A stretch of DNA of 64,000 bases from Camarhynchus parvulus (lineage: Eukaryota > Chordata > Aves > Passeriformes > Thraupidae). A program made the translations under genes and the position numbers. Below are positions 52,549-64,000 of the stretch, piece by piece. The notes under the pieces were generated by a model. That model had not been told where the DNA came from, did no database searches, and saw nothing but the letters and a program-made list of their open reading frames with translations. The stretch lies in the NCBI RefSeq assembly GCF_901933205.1, contig NC_044578.1, forward strand, positions 13,850,501-13,914,500, read 5' to 3'. Numbering within the stretch: the first letter of the stretch is position 1; the number at the start of each line of letters is the position of its first letter.

Positions 52549-54670
52549 TGAAAACCAATAACTTGAATTTAGAATTATTTCTCAGAAGCCTTTTCAGCAG
52601 TCCAGGGTGATGTGTTCATGGTTCTGTCATGGTAGCACAAGCTGATAACCTTTCAGAAAAGGAGCAGTTCTGTCCCCCATATTTGCCCACTCACCTCGGG
52701 AGAAACATTCATGAGAAGAGAAGAGGGAGCTGCTTCTCTGCTCATTCCCTGCCTTCTGCCCATTACTTTTTAGTCTGGGGTGGATCCCTGACCTGTTTTG
52801 CAGTCAGACACAAGAATGCTTTTGCTCTTTCAAGGAAGGGCATTAGAGAAATGCAGGAGTGAGTAACTGTGGGAGGACAGGACTGATGTGGGGGTTTTTC
52901 CAGCCCATACTGAACACTGAACTGTAGCCTAACAAACCAAACTGCTATTTCTTGGACTTTAAAGCCTCAAATCACATGGATTGTTGCAAGAGAGGAAGCA
53001 GATTTACAAATGTGTCATCTCCTTCAATTAATGTTTCAAGGACGGGAAGAAGGTATGAGTGAGACTCCTTTCATTAAGGCAAAGCCTAGTTTTAATATAT
53101 TCCAGAACTAATTGAATGCTAGTTCTAACTGATCCATTTAGAGAATTAAAACAAAAACCTCAACTCTAATCCATCAGCAAAAGCTTGCTAATAGCTCTTT
53201 AATTTGAAAGGGAAGCTTGGGTAATAAAGAGGGGTGGCAGCCTGAAGGACCAAAATACCTAAAGTTGGGGTGGAACAGGTCTCAGCCACCAGGAATCTGC
53301 AGGAGGCTTTGTCACATCCTATACGTGGATGCTCAGATGAAGATATTCTACTTGTCAGCATTGAGGAAGTCTTGCATATCATTATTACTTCAGGATTTGA
53401 ATAATAGATCCTAGGTTGGATCATAAGTTTTGGTTAGCTGCTATGGTGCTTTTGGCATTTATCTTCTGTTGAGAGAGAAGTTGCTTATTAAAGTATGTGT
53501 TTGTAAATTTTGATTAACATTGGGTCAGGAGGCGCTTAATCTTTTAGATTAAGAAAGTGGAGCTTTATCTCATGTATATTTTTTTGTGGAAAATGATTCA
53601 ACTGGGTCATGGATGCATGTACAACTCTACTGAGCCGTGCTAGTACAAGATTTGATTGTGTTTGTGACTGAAACTACTGCTTTGCATTATACATTTGACT
53701 TTACTGATTTACATTATACATCTTGGGTGGGGGGTTAAACAAAATTTCGGGGATTCATGTCATAAGTGACTGTTATTTGGGTTTGGTTCTATCTCCCCAG
53801 AGTACCCCTGTTATATTTTTTGGCACTATCAGGGTTTACCACCTTTGAAGCAGTATTTAAGAAAAGATCAAGGGAGAAAGACTGAGCATTGGATTTGAAA
53901 ATGAAATTAATTATATTGTCTATAATAAAATTAGAAGGAAGTCAGTCTGACTGTGGCAGTTGTGTCCAGTAGAGTATCTACTGCTCAGAATTCAACAAAG
54001 ATCAGTGTTATCTCTGATGGCTGAAAACCTGGCTCCTGTTCTGATGTGTCTTAATCTGTCACATCTCTTGTACAGGCTGTTGCTGTGTAGCCAGCCAAGA
54101 AAAGTGGTGAACTGGGTTCTTTACAGAGCTCTTAACTGTTTTAACTTTGCTTTTATGAAATCCACAAAATACTGTTTTGCTCAAAACATGAAAATCATGC
54201 ACAGGATTAAAATAAGATTTTTGCCTGTGTTTGAAAATTGAGTTGTAATGGATAAGATCAATTTGTATTTTACAATTGCTGCACACTTTAAATTAACTCC
54301 TGAATGTGCTCCTACAAAGATCAGATTCTAGTGCCTTCTTCTAGTTTTTAGGCACAACAGCTGTAATTGGTCTTAATTTACTGTTTTTTCCTGTTTGTCT
54401 CCCTTTTTTCCATGCCTCTCTCTTTTCCCATTTCTTCTCCTTTCTTTCCACTATTCTATAGAAAAGTTTACAGTGTACAGTTAGATAATTAGGGCTTCCA
54501 TTTTAATAGTAAGCTTATATTCAGTGAACAGCAAGCTTAATTCAGTTAATCGACTAATTAGTAGATACATAATTCTTACATGATCATGTAGCTACTAGGA
54601 ACTATCTGGTTTTGTATTTCAGCAAATGGGCTCTTTCAGAACTGCTCTATGTGTTTGGCTCTTTATTTCT

Positions 54671-54742
54671 GGGGAGTGTTGGATTTTGGGTTTTTGGTTG
54701 TTTGGTTTGGATTGGGTTGATTTGGTTTGGTTTGGATTTTTA
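54671..54742. repeat. G/T-rich low-complexity tract
   Basis: Units of GGTTT, GGTTG and GGATT dominate the + strand. A 65-codon frame through this tract (Trp, Leu, Gly and Phe rich) is explained by the repeat itself. Confidence 0.75.
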
Positions 54743-57097
54743 ACTGAAGCAAGGTTCTTACCCATTTCAGCTGGTAAGTTGGTTTGCTCTGCACCACCTG
54801 TGTTTACCATAATTAGTGTTTAAAGAGAAATATGAAGTCAAAATGAGATAAATGATAAATGAGACATTCAGTGGATGCAGTTCATTGATCTAGCCTTGGC
54901 AGAAACAAGGCAGACTCCTTGCTGGTCAGCTCTTCACGAGAGAGCCGGTGCCTGTGCTCACTGCAGTGTTCCAACAAGGTGGACTTGCCCTCAACCAGGC
55001 TTGTATCACCCGGACTTTTTTCACCCACCATTTTCATATTGTGAGAAACAAATTGTTTTGGTTTTGTTGACAGTCTGTTTCAGTGATACATTTTAGTTTG
55101 TGCTTTGAAGTGTTTTCCAGCTATTAAATGGTTAACTGGTGCTCACACTGCTTCATCTGAGTGTATAATAATACTTAACACTTAGCTGTGTTCATTTTGA
55201 AACACTTGCCAGGGCAGAGAAACTTTATTTTGAGCCTTTTAATGTTATTCCTGCTAATCAAAAGAGAAATATTTAAAAATTTAGACAACAGGTTAATGGT
55301 GTAAGAATGGGACTTAGAACCAGAATCAGAAGCTTCTTACTTGCATCTGAAATATGGTACCATAACCACAGGATTCACTGAGATAATATCTATATACATC
55401 TTGATAAAGTTTAAGGCTATAAATACTCTTTTTATAAAAATGAAATATACATATACATTTACCACAGTCTCTTCATACATATTCATTTTTCCATTAAATG
55501 ATTTAATTAAATAGCCCATTTAACTCCAGACTTCAAATGATTATATTACAGTTTTGGAAGAAAATTTGAATTGTATTTTGATAAAGGGCATTTTAAATAC
55601 CAGACAGAGATTGGCATTTAGCACAGCAGATGGGGGTTTGTAGTGGTGCCCAGTGTTTAGTCTTAATCAGTTTAGTTCTTGCTTTCTTGCTGTGAATCCT
55701 AGCCAAATACTTTTTTTTCCCCCTTACAAAAAAAATTCCTGGCTTGCTGGCTCTTGTGGGAGATGTGATTGAGAATAACAAATACTGTGCATGTGGGAGG
55801 TGGGAGAAAGGCAGAGTAACTCATGGTAACTCTCAGGACTGCTCCATCTGTGACCCCTTTCCCTCTGCTGTCATTGCAATCCTGCAACTGAGAGGTCCTC
55901 ACCCTCTTGATTTTTTTTCAGGAACTTGCTTCTGATTCACTTGCCCTTAAACTGTGTTTTAGGTCAAAGTATTCATTACAGTACTCATACCCTTAGTTAA
56001 CAATGTTTTTATAAGCATGTTAACTTTTCATGGAAACGATCAGTAAAAGAAGCAAACATATTGTGAACTGTGTGAATATACTAATAGAGACCAATCCCTT
56101 CTTTGGGGTGGGCTCAGGGGTGTTTCTGTTTTGCATGTAGCAGAGTTGTTTCATTTATTTGGGTTTTGTTGGTTGGTTTGCTTGGGGTTTTCTTTAATTC
56201 CTCCTATGCTGGCATTACTTAGGAACCTCTGGATGTTGGGTTCCTCTTCCCTTAGAACACTGTTCTAGCAGACTTTCCTGCTTATCCTCCTGTTGCCTTG
56301 CTTCCAAGTACAGCTCTCCACAAGGCTCCTGTCATATGCAAGGGAGTGGCTGAGGCCTTGTGTTGTGGTGGTTGTAGCACTGCTTCTGACTAAGGTGAAC
56401 CAGAGCAGGCAGAAGAAAGACTGCTTCAAGTCATTCACTTGTGGTCCTTGGCCATTATTCTATTTCTTCCCACCTTCTGAATTTCACCAGATGTCCTGCT
56501 TTGGGTGTTTGCACTGCATAGAACCTGCCTCTCCTGCCAAGGCTTGCTCATGCTGGTCACAAAGGGCTGGGTTTGTGCTGTGTGTTTGTGCTTGCCTGAT
56601 CCCTGGACAGCTGGTGGGTGCATCCTCTCTGCTTCCAGCTGGTGTCCTTCCTGCCATGTTCAGTTGTTTCTGCTGTGGTCCTTGTTGTGCTGGTGCTGTT
56701 ACCTGTGCTTTGCTGTCTCCTTCTAGTACCTTCCTTTCTTGAGCAGCAGCTCCTCCTACTTTGCTTTCAGCCTCCTGCACTCCACCTTCCACTGTACCAG
56801 CAAACCCAGTCTGAGCATTGTTTGCTGCCGGTCTGTGCATACCCTCCTTGCCCCACTCTCATCTTCCCTTTGCTCAGCCACAGACAAGTGATCCTTCCTC
56901 TTCAGTGTTTATGGGAACCTGTATATCCATATGCTTAGCTCCTTTTTTCTGACAGCCTTACCAAATTAAATCATGCTCATATGGTGTCCGTACCAGATCC
57001 CTGTGTACATTCCACTTTGCATACAGTAACTTCAGCTGTGCAGTTTAGACTTCTCCAGTTGCTGTTATTGGGTAATAGGGCTGAAATCCGATTGAGA

Positions 57098-57113
57098 TTT
57101 TTTTTTTTTTTTT
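57098..57113. repeat. Poly-T run of 16
   Basis: Sixteen uninterrupted T bases on the + strand in the intron. No retroposed body was recognised beside it. Confidence 0.8.
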
Positions 57114-60090
57114 GGAGACTGCTTGCCACTTCTTTGCTATCTACCACATGCCATGCAATTCACACATGCTGTCTTCTGGAACAAAGTGCTAAGTAGTGGG
57201 AAGATCACCCGATTACAGGTTTTATTGTGATCCAGCATGCTGTGATGAAGATAGATACACTATTGTTAGCAACAGTTCCGTGGATGTGTATGTCTTGGAA
57301 TAGCTTAATAATTAAAGATGCCAACTTGATCTCCTGAAGTTTTCTAAGCTGTGGTTATTTCTGTGATGCATCATCTTTTTTTCATACTGATTTTAGCTGC
57401 CTTTGGTGATTTTTTTTCTTTCTTTGCTCAAACATTCTGTGATTTAACATGAGTCATTCTGTCTGTGTGGGAAAGGGCTGGTTTATTGCAGGGTCTGTTC
57501 TTGAGTGGGGAGGGGAAAGGGTGGAATGTATTTGTGTTTTCTATGTGTTTGTTGTGGAAATGCATAAAACTTTTTTTTCTTCTTCTCTTTCTTTCCTCTC
57601 TTCATCATCTCATCTGTGTGGGTGAATGTTCCTGCAAACCCTTGGGGAACCTATAGAGACGTTTGGTATGCTCATTCCTTCATTAGTGCCCAAAGTCACA
57701 GATGCTAGGTACAGTTTAGACTAGAAAAGCAAACAAGAGCCACATCATCACAATGTAAGGTGGCTAAAAATGTGCACTTGGGGAAAACCTCTAAGTCATC
57801 ATCTATTACACCTATTTGTTTGCATCATCACAGTAACACCAATGGCCACTGCTACCCAGTTGGCGTAAATTTTGATTCTGCACTTGAAAGTAGAAATTAA
57901 ATGTGTTCTCCTCTAGCAAGAGCTGCTGTTTGGTGCTTGAGAGATAATTTTCAAAAGTTCAAATTCCAAGTAGTGTTTTGAGAAATGACTGAAGTGCATG
58001 CACTTAAATTGCCTAAGTTCTATTTGAAAGCACCTGTGGAATTGTGTTGAGGTGTAGGAGCCCAGGTGACCTCTGAAAGTGAGAACCAGGCATAATTCAA
58101 TGTACTCTGTCATTAGGAAGAAATTGATTTTAACAAAACTGAGCACAAAACATTAAACTGTTTTTAAAAGACAGTGATTTTCAGATAAGTTATTACCCTT
58201 GGGTAGCTTTATTTTGAAAATGTGTGTTCAATGCTGCTTTCTATGAAAAGAGGGCCAAAGTAAAGTAGAACAATGTAGGAGTTTTGTTGCAGGAGAGCTT
58301 GTGGCTTAGTGGTATTCTAGAAATGAGAGATTTTTCTCATGAATCCACAATTTGAATATTTCCAGCTGGATCACATTTAGTTCATAAACAGCATTCTTTA
58401 TTCCATAAGTAGAACAGAGATAAAAATGACTGTAAATGTCATTGTATATTTTTATAAATACTGAATAGTCATACTTCAATGTGAAATAAGCAGCAACTTA
58501 AAATATTTATTTATATGAACAGAGATGGCATGAGGGATATTTAAACATATGTACTGTAATAACATTAAAAAAAGCAATTACTTTGTGTTGTGGTTGTGCT
58601 ATGTAGTGTTAATGTTCACTTCCAAGCTACAGCCACTAAAGTTTGAAGGCTCAGCTTTTTGATAATCTTAATGATTTTCCTGGGTTTTTTCTTGTCATTA
58701 AGAGAAAATATTTGTGCTACTTTGACATAAATTGATGTTTGAAAAACTATATCATTATTCCTCACTTGATCAAGTCATCTCGGTTCTCCTAATGGAAGAA
58801 GGATCATCAAACATGAATTTGGACATTGCTAGTTTCCGGTTTTTGTGTTGAAAATTATTTCATGCCACAGGAAATCCTGTCCTGTCTTCAAATTAGGATA
58901 ATTAAAAGTCATTACATGAATAACCTCTATAACTTATAAACAAAGGAAATATTTTCAACACACAGGATAAATACGTTAACATTTTTTGCTGATTAGCCAC
59001 TAAAATATTTTTAACTCTCAGTTAGTTTTAATACCATTTTGCCAGTTTCTTTGATACAAACTGTGTTTTTATTGCTCTTCTTAACCATAAATTTAGAGTA
59101 CTGAATATGTTCCTCCTCTGTGATATTGCTTGTTTCTCTTCAAATAACATTGCTGAGTGGATATTATGCTTTAAACACTTTTCTAATGTTGAGAAAAGCC
59201 AGAACTTTTGACAACTACAAAATTACCATTTTACTTAGTGCTCCATCAGAGCCAGTGGTAGTGGGAGCTGTAAACCTCCTTTGAGTGTTTTGTGGTAATC
59301 AAGTCCCATAGCACACCCAAGAAGGGGGGAAAAAAGGAAAAAATTTATTTACAACCAGCCTTCTCCAGGGCTGTTGCTGTTTTTACTGCTGCTGGAAATG
59401 TACCAGTATAAGAAGAGAATTTTTGAAGTTTTCTTTGTCAACATTAGTATTCACTGAAAAGTACAAGGAAGTTCTGATTCATCAAGTGATTTGTTTACAA
59501 CCTGTTATAAACCTAATTTTTTGACTGTCAGAATGTAAAATACAGTTGCTAAAACACAGAGTGCTAGATATTGACCAGAATAATCTTGGCATATTGTGGT
59601 GTATTTTTAGCAGTTGCTTGTGGCAGAACGTCACAGTACAGAAAAAACACTGTTATTAATGTTGTATTATGTGAAATGATTCAGAGAACACACAACCAGT
59701 ATGATATTTTCTTGATTCAGTGACTCTTTCAGAACCACAGCAATGTCTGAAACACCTCCCATTAATGACTGTGCATGAAGTAATCCACATTGATCTGGCT
59801 GAGCATTGATATTCAAAAAAAAGAGAACAGCTGAGAGATGATCTGAACAAAATATTTTGGTGCACATTTTAAACAGTCATCCAGAATTTTGCCATTGTAC
59901 ATTCCTTCAGTTTCAATGGAAAATCAATATTAAAACTGAATATTCTCTGACTGTGGGCATGCCTAGTGTGCAGTGTTGTTGTAGCCCTGTGCTTTGTCTT
60001 TGCTTGCAGTAATGCTGTCCATTTGGTCCTTGAGCTTGCAAACAGCCTTTAAATAAAGGTGATGAGGGGAAAAAGCAATGAGATTGACAT

Positions 60091-60200
60091 TACATTCAAG
60101 CAGCTGAAAGAAAATGCAACATTTAAAGAGATAAGAAGTCAATCTTTGTGGAATGGCTATTTATAAATGTCAGGTGTTTGGTTTTTTCCCAGCTGAATTA
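60091..60200 (+). promoter_or_regulatory. Candidate enhancer: E-boxes, TEAD and MEF2 motifs upstream of exon 2
   Basis: Within 110 bases there are CAGCTG (60101-60106), GGAATG (60151-60156, a TEAD/MCAT core), CTATTTATAA (60157-60166, MEF2 consensus, directly abutting the TEAD core), CAGGTG (60171-60176) and CAGCTG again (60190-60195). This combination is typical of muscle regulatory modules, where MyoD-type bHLH, MEF2 and TEAD factors act together (established knowledge). It lies 300-400 bases upstream of shared exon 2. Each motif alone is common by chance in AT-rich DNA, so the case rests on the clustering. Confidence 0.4.
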
Positions 60201-60500
60201 AGAATGTCTGACATCACCTTAAAGCCTGCTTGCCTATAGAGTATTTGAGCTATTAGAGCTGGTAAAGTTTAAGTAATTTGTGTAGAATGATGTAGTTACT
60301 CCAGAACTTAGATATCACCTGGAGATACAGTAGAAGTTCTAGAGGCATTGATGCTTGCTTTCATCCATGGTGAAAATAGCATATTATCAATTGAAGAAAG
60401 AAGTTGATAATGAAGTTTATGTATTTTGTTAACAAAGCATCTCCGTTGCACTCATGATGAGTTATATTAATTGATATGTACTTTTTTTGTGTGTTTTCAG

Positions 60501-60562
60501 TGAAAGAGTTCCTAGCCAAAGCCAAAGAAGACTTTTTAAGAAAATGGGAAAGCCCCCCTCAG
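60501..60562 (+). CDS. PRKACB: PRKACB exon 2 (shared), A-helix of the kinase
   Basis: This is a 62-nt exon. With the base carried from exon 1 it encodes [20 protein letters not shown] followed by Gln (residues 16-36 of C-beta-1); joined to the C-beta-2 exon it begins Met-Lys-Glu-Phe instead. The segment is the N-terminal A-helix of PKA catalytic subunits, including Trp31 (Trp30 in mature numbering), which packs against the kinase core. It differs from mammalian C-beta at Arg29 and Ser33. The acceptor is strong (T-rich tract followed by GTGTGTTTTCAG) and the donor is GTATCA at 60563. The exon enters in phase 1 and leaves in phase 0, as expected for this gene. Confidence 0.95.
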
Positions 60563-61477
60563 GTATCAGTCATTTAAGCATTCAGTAATTTTCTGTATTG
60601 CATTTTTTGGATAATGTTATCAGTATGTTATCAGTCTGTAATGAATAGTGCAGAAATAATTTTAGTGCAATTTGTAAAGGAGTTTCAGGTTGTTTTAATG
60701 CCAGCTTTGTCACTTTCCATTGAAGTTTATCAACAAAGATTCTCAAGTCTTCTCCAGATTTGAGCTGATAAAATGCTCCCACTGAACATTTTCTCTTATG
60801 AGAATGATGTTCACAATGAACATGACAAGACTCAAAATCTATTGGCATGTTTTTAGTTGGCTTTTTTTAATACACAGAAACATTGGCACATCTGTAATTT
60901 ACCATGTTAATGATTTCTGCCATGATAGTAAGTGGAATTAAGATTATTAAGACTACTGCATAGGGCTTGGGAGCTGGTTAAGGAGCTTGTTAGAGGGAAG
61001 TCTTGTAAGGTTTGGGATTTTGGGGAAGATTCTAGTTCTAATGCAATATTTGAGATGCTATGGAAAGGAGTGTCTGAGAAAATGTACTGGGGGATGTGCT
61101 CTTCAGACAACTCTCATGTAGAACTATCTCTAGAGACTGGGGTCTTTTGCATGTTCTAATATTCTTGATCATGAAGCATGAAGGGATTATTTATCTGCAT
61201 GTTATATTCATGATCTGTTTACTGCTAGATGTTCCTTACTAAGCATGTATGGACAGCTGTATGGACAAATTACAGACATGTTGATTCTTCTGTTTTAAGG
61301 AGTGCAATTTAAAATCTCTTTTTTAAAATTTGACCAATATCAAATTATAACAGTATAGTTGGCTATAGTTATCTTTGTTAAATGTAGTATTTCCCAACTC
61401 TTTTCCATAACTCAATTAATACAGTTAAAATTCTCTTTGGTATTATTGTAAACAATGTGATTATATCCTACATATAG
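60563..61477 (+). other. PRKACB: PRKACB intron 2
   Basis: A 915-base intron between donor GTATCA and acceptor CATATAG. It contains no repeats or motifs that I recognise. A sense 75-codon frame near 60.93-61.16 kb and antisense frames over 60.58-61.1 kb have no recognisable product. Confidence 0.9.
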
Positions 61478-61606
61478 AATACTGCTGGCCTAGATGATTT
61501 TGAGCGGCAAAAAACCCTTGGAACAGGATCATTTGGGAGAGTAATGATGGTGAAACATAAATCCACAGAACAGTATTATGCTATGAAGATACTGGACAAA
61601 CAGAAG
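61478..61606 (+). CDS. PRKACB: PRKACB exon 3 (shared), glycine-rich loop and ATP-binding lysine
   Basis: This 129-nt exon encodes residues 37-79 of C-beta-1, the first strands of the kinase small lobe. It begins [14 protein letters not shown], then the glycine-rich nucleotide loop GTGSFG (residues 51-56 with Met as 1), then [12 protein letters not shown] and [11 protein letters not shown]. Lys73 in AMKIL (Lys72 in mature numbering) is the lysine that contacts the ATP phosphates. Compared with human C-beta, Gln47 replaces Lys, Met60 replaces Leu and Ser65 replaces Ala. Length and phases (0 in, 0 out) match the mammalian exon. The acceptor (CCTACATATAG) has a poor pyrimidine tract and the donor is the weak GTTGGT; a better GTATAA four bases on would break the frame. 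Confidence 0.94.
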
Positions 61607-64000
61607 GTTGGTATAATTCATTGTGGGTTTTGTGCTACAGAATAGTTTGATTTTTTTTTTTCATAGAAAACCCAATTTTTTGCATCTAAAGTGTTCTCCT
61701 GTCATAATGGTGTCTAACTTGTATTTTTAAAAAATCTACTGAAATTAAAATGACATTCCAGCATAGTACAAATAAAGACAGCCCAGCCATTTCCACCCAT
61801 GTGGAAATGTGCCTCAGCATTACCTCAGTATGGCTGGTGGCATCCTGCAGGGAGAGCATCCCAGTGCTGCTCAAAGAGTCCACCACCAAATTTCAGACTC
61901 TCAGCTGTTTTTTTACTTTGAACCCTTTTTTGTGAATGGCTGAGTGGTGATTACTGGAGGAGTTTAGGAAATAACATCTTACTTCAGAAAGCTGCCATAA
62001 AAATACTTAAAGAGTTTTTTTTTTAAAGTTAATTAAATTCATTACTACCTCTCAAAATTGGAAAGTTATCTGGAAAAAGCAAAGAGGTCACATTTTTAAC
62101 TGCAGTGGACAGCAGTAAATGATTCCCAGGATCATAAAGATGTTTGCATCCAGACATCAGTCTTCTGTTCATAAATTAGATGGTTTTGTATATAATAAGA
62201 AATCTTGATGTGTTCCTTTATGAATTACCTGTTTTTTCTACTTAACTTAGCATAATTATTTTTTATGTGTTCCATTAGAAATATATTGGTAGCTTCCATT
62301 AATTGTTAGAAAAATAGAGGATGGTTTGGTAAGAATACATTTCTATCTCTTTGTTTATGACAGAAAACATACAGATGTCTGAAATTAGACAATGGGCAGG
62401 CTGCCTATAATTTTTCATTTCCATTTTGCTTGAAAAAAAGGGAAAGCATCCAGTGTATATCTTTGTTATCCAATCTCATGCTTGATTCATAGAACATGAA
62501 AAAAAATGTAATAGATGTTGATGCAGCTAGGAGTTTTCTGTGTAAGGATGTTATTCCTTTGTCTGCCTTGAGTTAGAAAGGCTGTAACATGCCACTGCTT
62601 GGCTAGTTTAATCAGGTAACTGTTTTTTGAAAGAAAAAAATCATGAACAAGAGCCTGGGCACAAGCAAGCTGTTGGAGACTCTGCCATTAGCAGACACCT
62701 TTTGGTTTATGGGGAGCTGATACTGGCCATGCCCTGAGCCTGGGCTGAAGTGTGAACAGAGCTGCGTCTGAAGCCCCAGTTGGACATTCTGAAGTGTTAA
62801 ACAGCAGCTTCAGCCTGGGGTGTTGCTCCATCCCCCTGCACTACCGTACTGTGGGGAGATGCAGGAGCAGGAGTGAAGTCTGGTCTGGCATTGCAGCTGA
62901 ACACCTCACAGACAAGAGCCTTGGCTTTCTTGCTTGGATGGACAAGATCTTTCCAGCATTGTAGCTTTTTAGGGATGAAGGAGATACTTCCCACAAATGA
63001 GTTGATTTGAGCAAAACCTTTATTTGTACCCTGAAGATCTGGAATTCAAAAGAGGTTTCATTTTTTAAAATCATTATTTCCTTTGTATGATGTTTATTTC
63101 AAAACAGTAGTGAGTTGTTTATAGGTACTACTTTTTGCTTCTAAAATTAAATTTAAATACTATTTCATTCAGGATTGGACTATCTTGATTATCTCTTATT
63201 TATAGCAGTCAGATTTGATTTCCAAACATAAAAGCAGACTTGTTTTGAACACTCATGTACATTTTCTTCTCTTTTCCTATGGAGTAAGGAAAAAACCCCT
63301 AACTTTACTTGGAAATCACGCCATTCTGAAAATGGGTTATAGATAAATTGTGCAATTGGGATTAAATAAAATGGATATAATTTATTATGCACCGTGGGGG
63401 TCTAACAAGAAAACTGATTATTAATTGTTGAGAAGGAAAGATCAGAAACCTGCCACGTGCTGCCTTGTTAGCACCCTAACATTTTAATGGGTTATAAGAA
63501 GTAACTTGTTCATAAATGTGGAGATTTTGAATTTGTATTCTCCTTAGTTTTGTCACTAATGTGTGAGCTGTATAACATAAGCCTGTTTACTTCTGTTCAC
63601 AGGTAACAAAATTCATAACTGTGTCCTACACAGTTTCCTGCCTTTCATAGCAAAGGGTCCAAAGATCAAGTGGATTTTATTGAAGTGCTGAGAAAGTATG
63701 GCCATAATAAACATAAACCTTTCATAGAAAATGCAGACAGGTTTTCCTTACTGACTCTTACACTCAGCAAGTAGGAAGAAACACTATTTGTAGAGTTGTC
63801 TGCCAACCCTATTACACAAGTGTTACTCTTTAAAATGTTATTAGACTTTTTAATCGTTTCTTGGTTCTGTTACTGTACTAGGAATCCATAAGGTTTTTCA
63901 TTTTCTGTAAAGTTACAGATTCGCTTTCAATTAATTGTTTAACACTGAAAAGTATCAAGAGCTATAAAATATCACACTTAAGCTGAAGATTTTTTTTTCT
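61607..64000 (+). other. PRKACB: Start of PRKACB intron 3 (continues beyond window)
   Basis: The next exon should begin Val-Val-Lys-Leu-Lys-Gln-Ile-Glu. I searched for it by eye in all frames to the end of the window and did not find it, so exon 4 and the rest of the kinase are outside. A GC-richer patch at about 62.64-62.96 kb has frames on both strands but no recognised product or repeat. Confidence 0.8.

Larger units (their letters stand above)
43875..60090 (+). other. PRKACB: PRKACB intron between the C-beta-2 exon and exon 2
   Basis: This is non-coding intron. It contains an AT-rich stretch with many TAATT cores (44.2-44.7 kb), a 24-bp tandem repeat, an X-box-like site, a GC-rich patch near 48.7 kb, a G/T-rich tract at 49.1 kb, a diverged local duplication (50.4 and 51.4 kb), an inverted repeat at 52.5 kb and another G/T tract at 54.7 kb, all listed separately. 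The longest open frames (190 codons at 48.4 kb and 149 codons at 56.3 kb) show no domain, have skewed composition and lack splice-site support. I reject them as genes. Confidence 0.65.

Noticed and set aside
56293..56742. 149-codon + strand frame rich in Cys, Leu and Val
   Set aside because: The composition follows a local C/T-rich tract. Overlapping frames occur in other phases and on the - strand, and no family is recognised.
60001..60030. Possible microexon after TTTGCTTGCAG near 60010
   Set aside because: The acceptor looks fair, but the only nearby GT is followed by a non-consensus donor and no reading frame supports it.
61611..61616. Alternative exon 3 donor GTATAA
   Set aside because: Using it adds four bases and shifts the frame; the exon boundary after Lys79 matches the known gene structure.

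Overview
The window is vertebrate nuclear DNA, most likely from a bird. It has long AT-rich introns, one GC-dense CpG island, very few recognisable transposons, one clear CR1 LINE 3' end (24.25-24.51 kb) and many short G/T-rich tracts of the kind common in avian introns. No bacterial, organellar or viral gene organisation is visible. Almost all of the roughly 130 open frames are chance frames in non-coding DNA.

One gene is recognised: the 5' part of PRKACB, the beta catalytic subunit of cAMP-dependent protein kinase (PKA), on the + strand. Four coding exons can be read. Two are alternative first exons: C-beta-1 at 11788-11833, inside the CpG island, starting MGNAATAKKG with a myristoylation glycine; and C-beta-2 at 43694-43874, which encodes a different 60-residue N-terminus. 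Both end one base into a codon and join the same shared exon 2 (60501-60562). Exon 3 (61478-61606) carries the glycine-rich ATP loop GTGSFG and the ATP-binding lysine in YAMKIL. The remaining exons, with the catalytic and activation loops and the C-terminal tail, must lie beyond base 64000.

Layout: 1-11.1 kb is upstream intergenic DNA with one perfect 16-bp RFX X-box palindrome. 11.1-12.5 kb is the CpG-island promoter, leader and first exon of C-beta-1. 11.8-60.5 kb is a 48.7-kb intron for C-beta-1, and it contains the C-beta-2 promoter and exon. Nested in it are a CR1 remnant, a candidate alternative promoter at 38.9 kb (X-box plus MEF2/TATA-like site), another X-box-like site at 47.1 kb, a diverged local duplication (50.4 and 51.4 kb), an 18-bp inverted repeat at 52.5 kb, and a TEAD/MEF2/E-box cluster at 60.1 kb just before exon 2. 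60.56-61.48 kb is intron 2, and 61.6 kb to the end is the start of intron 3.

The architecture is one kinase core served by promoters that swap the N-terminus. The CpG-island promoter should give broadly expressed, myristoylated C-beta-1. The internal promoter, which has ETS and RUNX motifs upstream of the C-beta-2 start, should give a non-myristoylated form. I found no wholly new biological system. The best leads are the lost Ser10 phosphosite in C-beta-1, the ETS/RUNX promoter pair of C-beta-2, the candidate extra promoter at 38.9 kb and the regulatory cluster at 60.1 kb.
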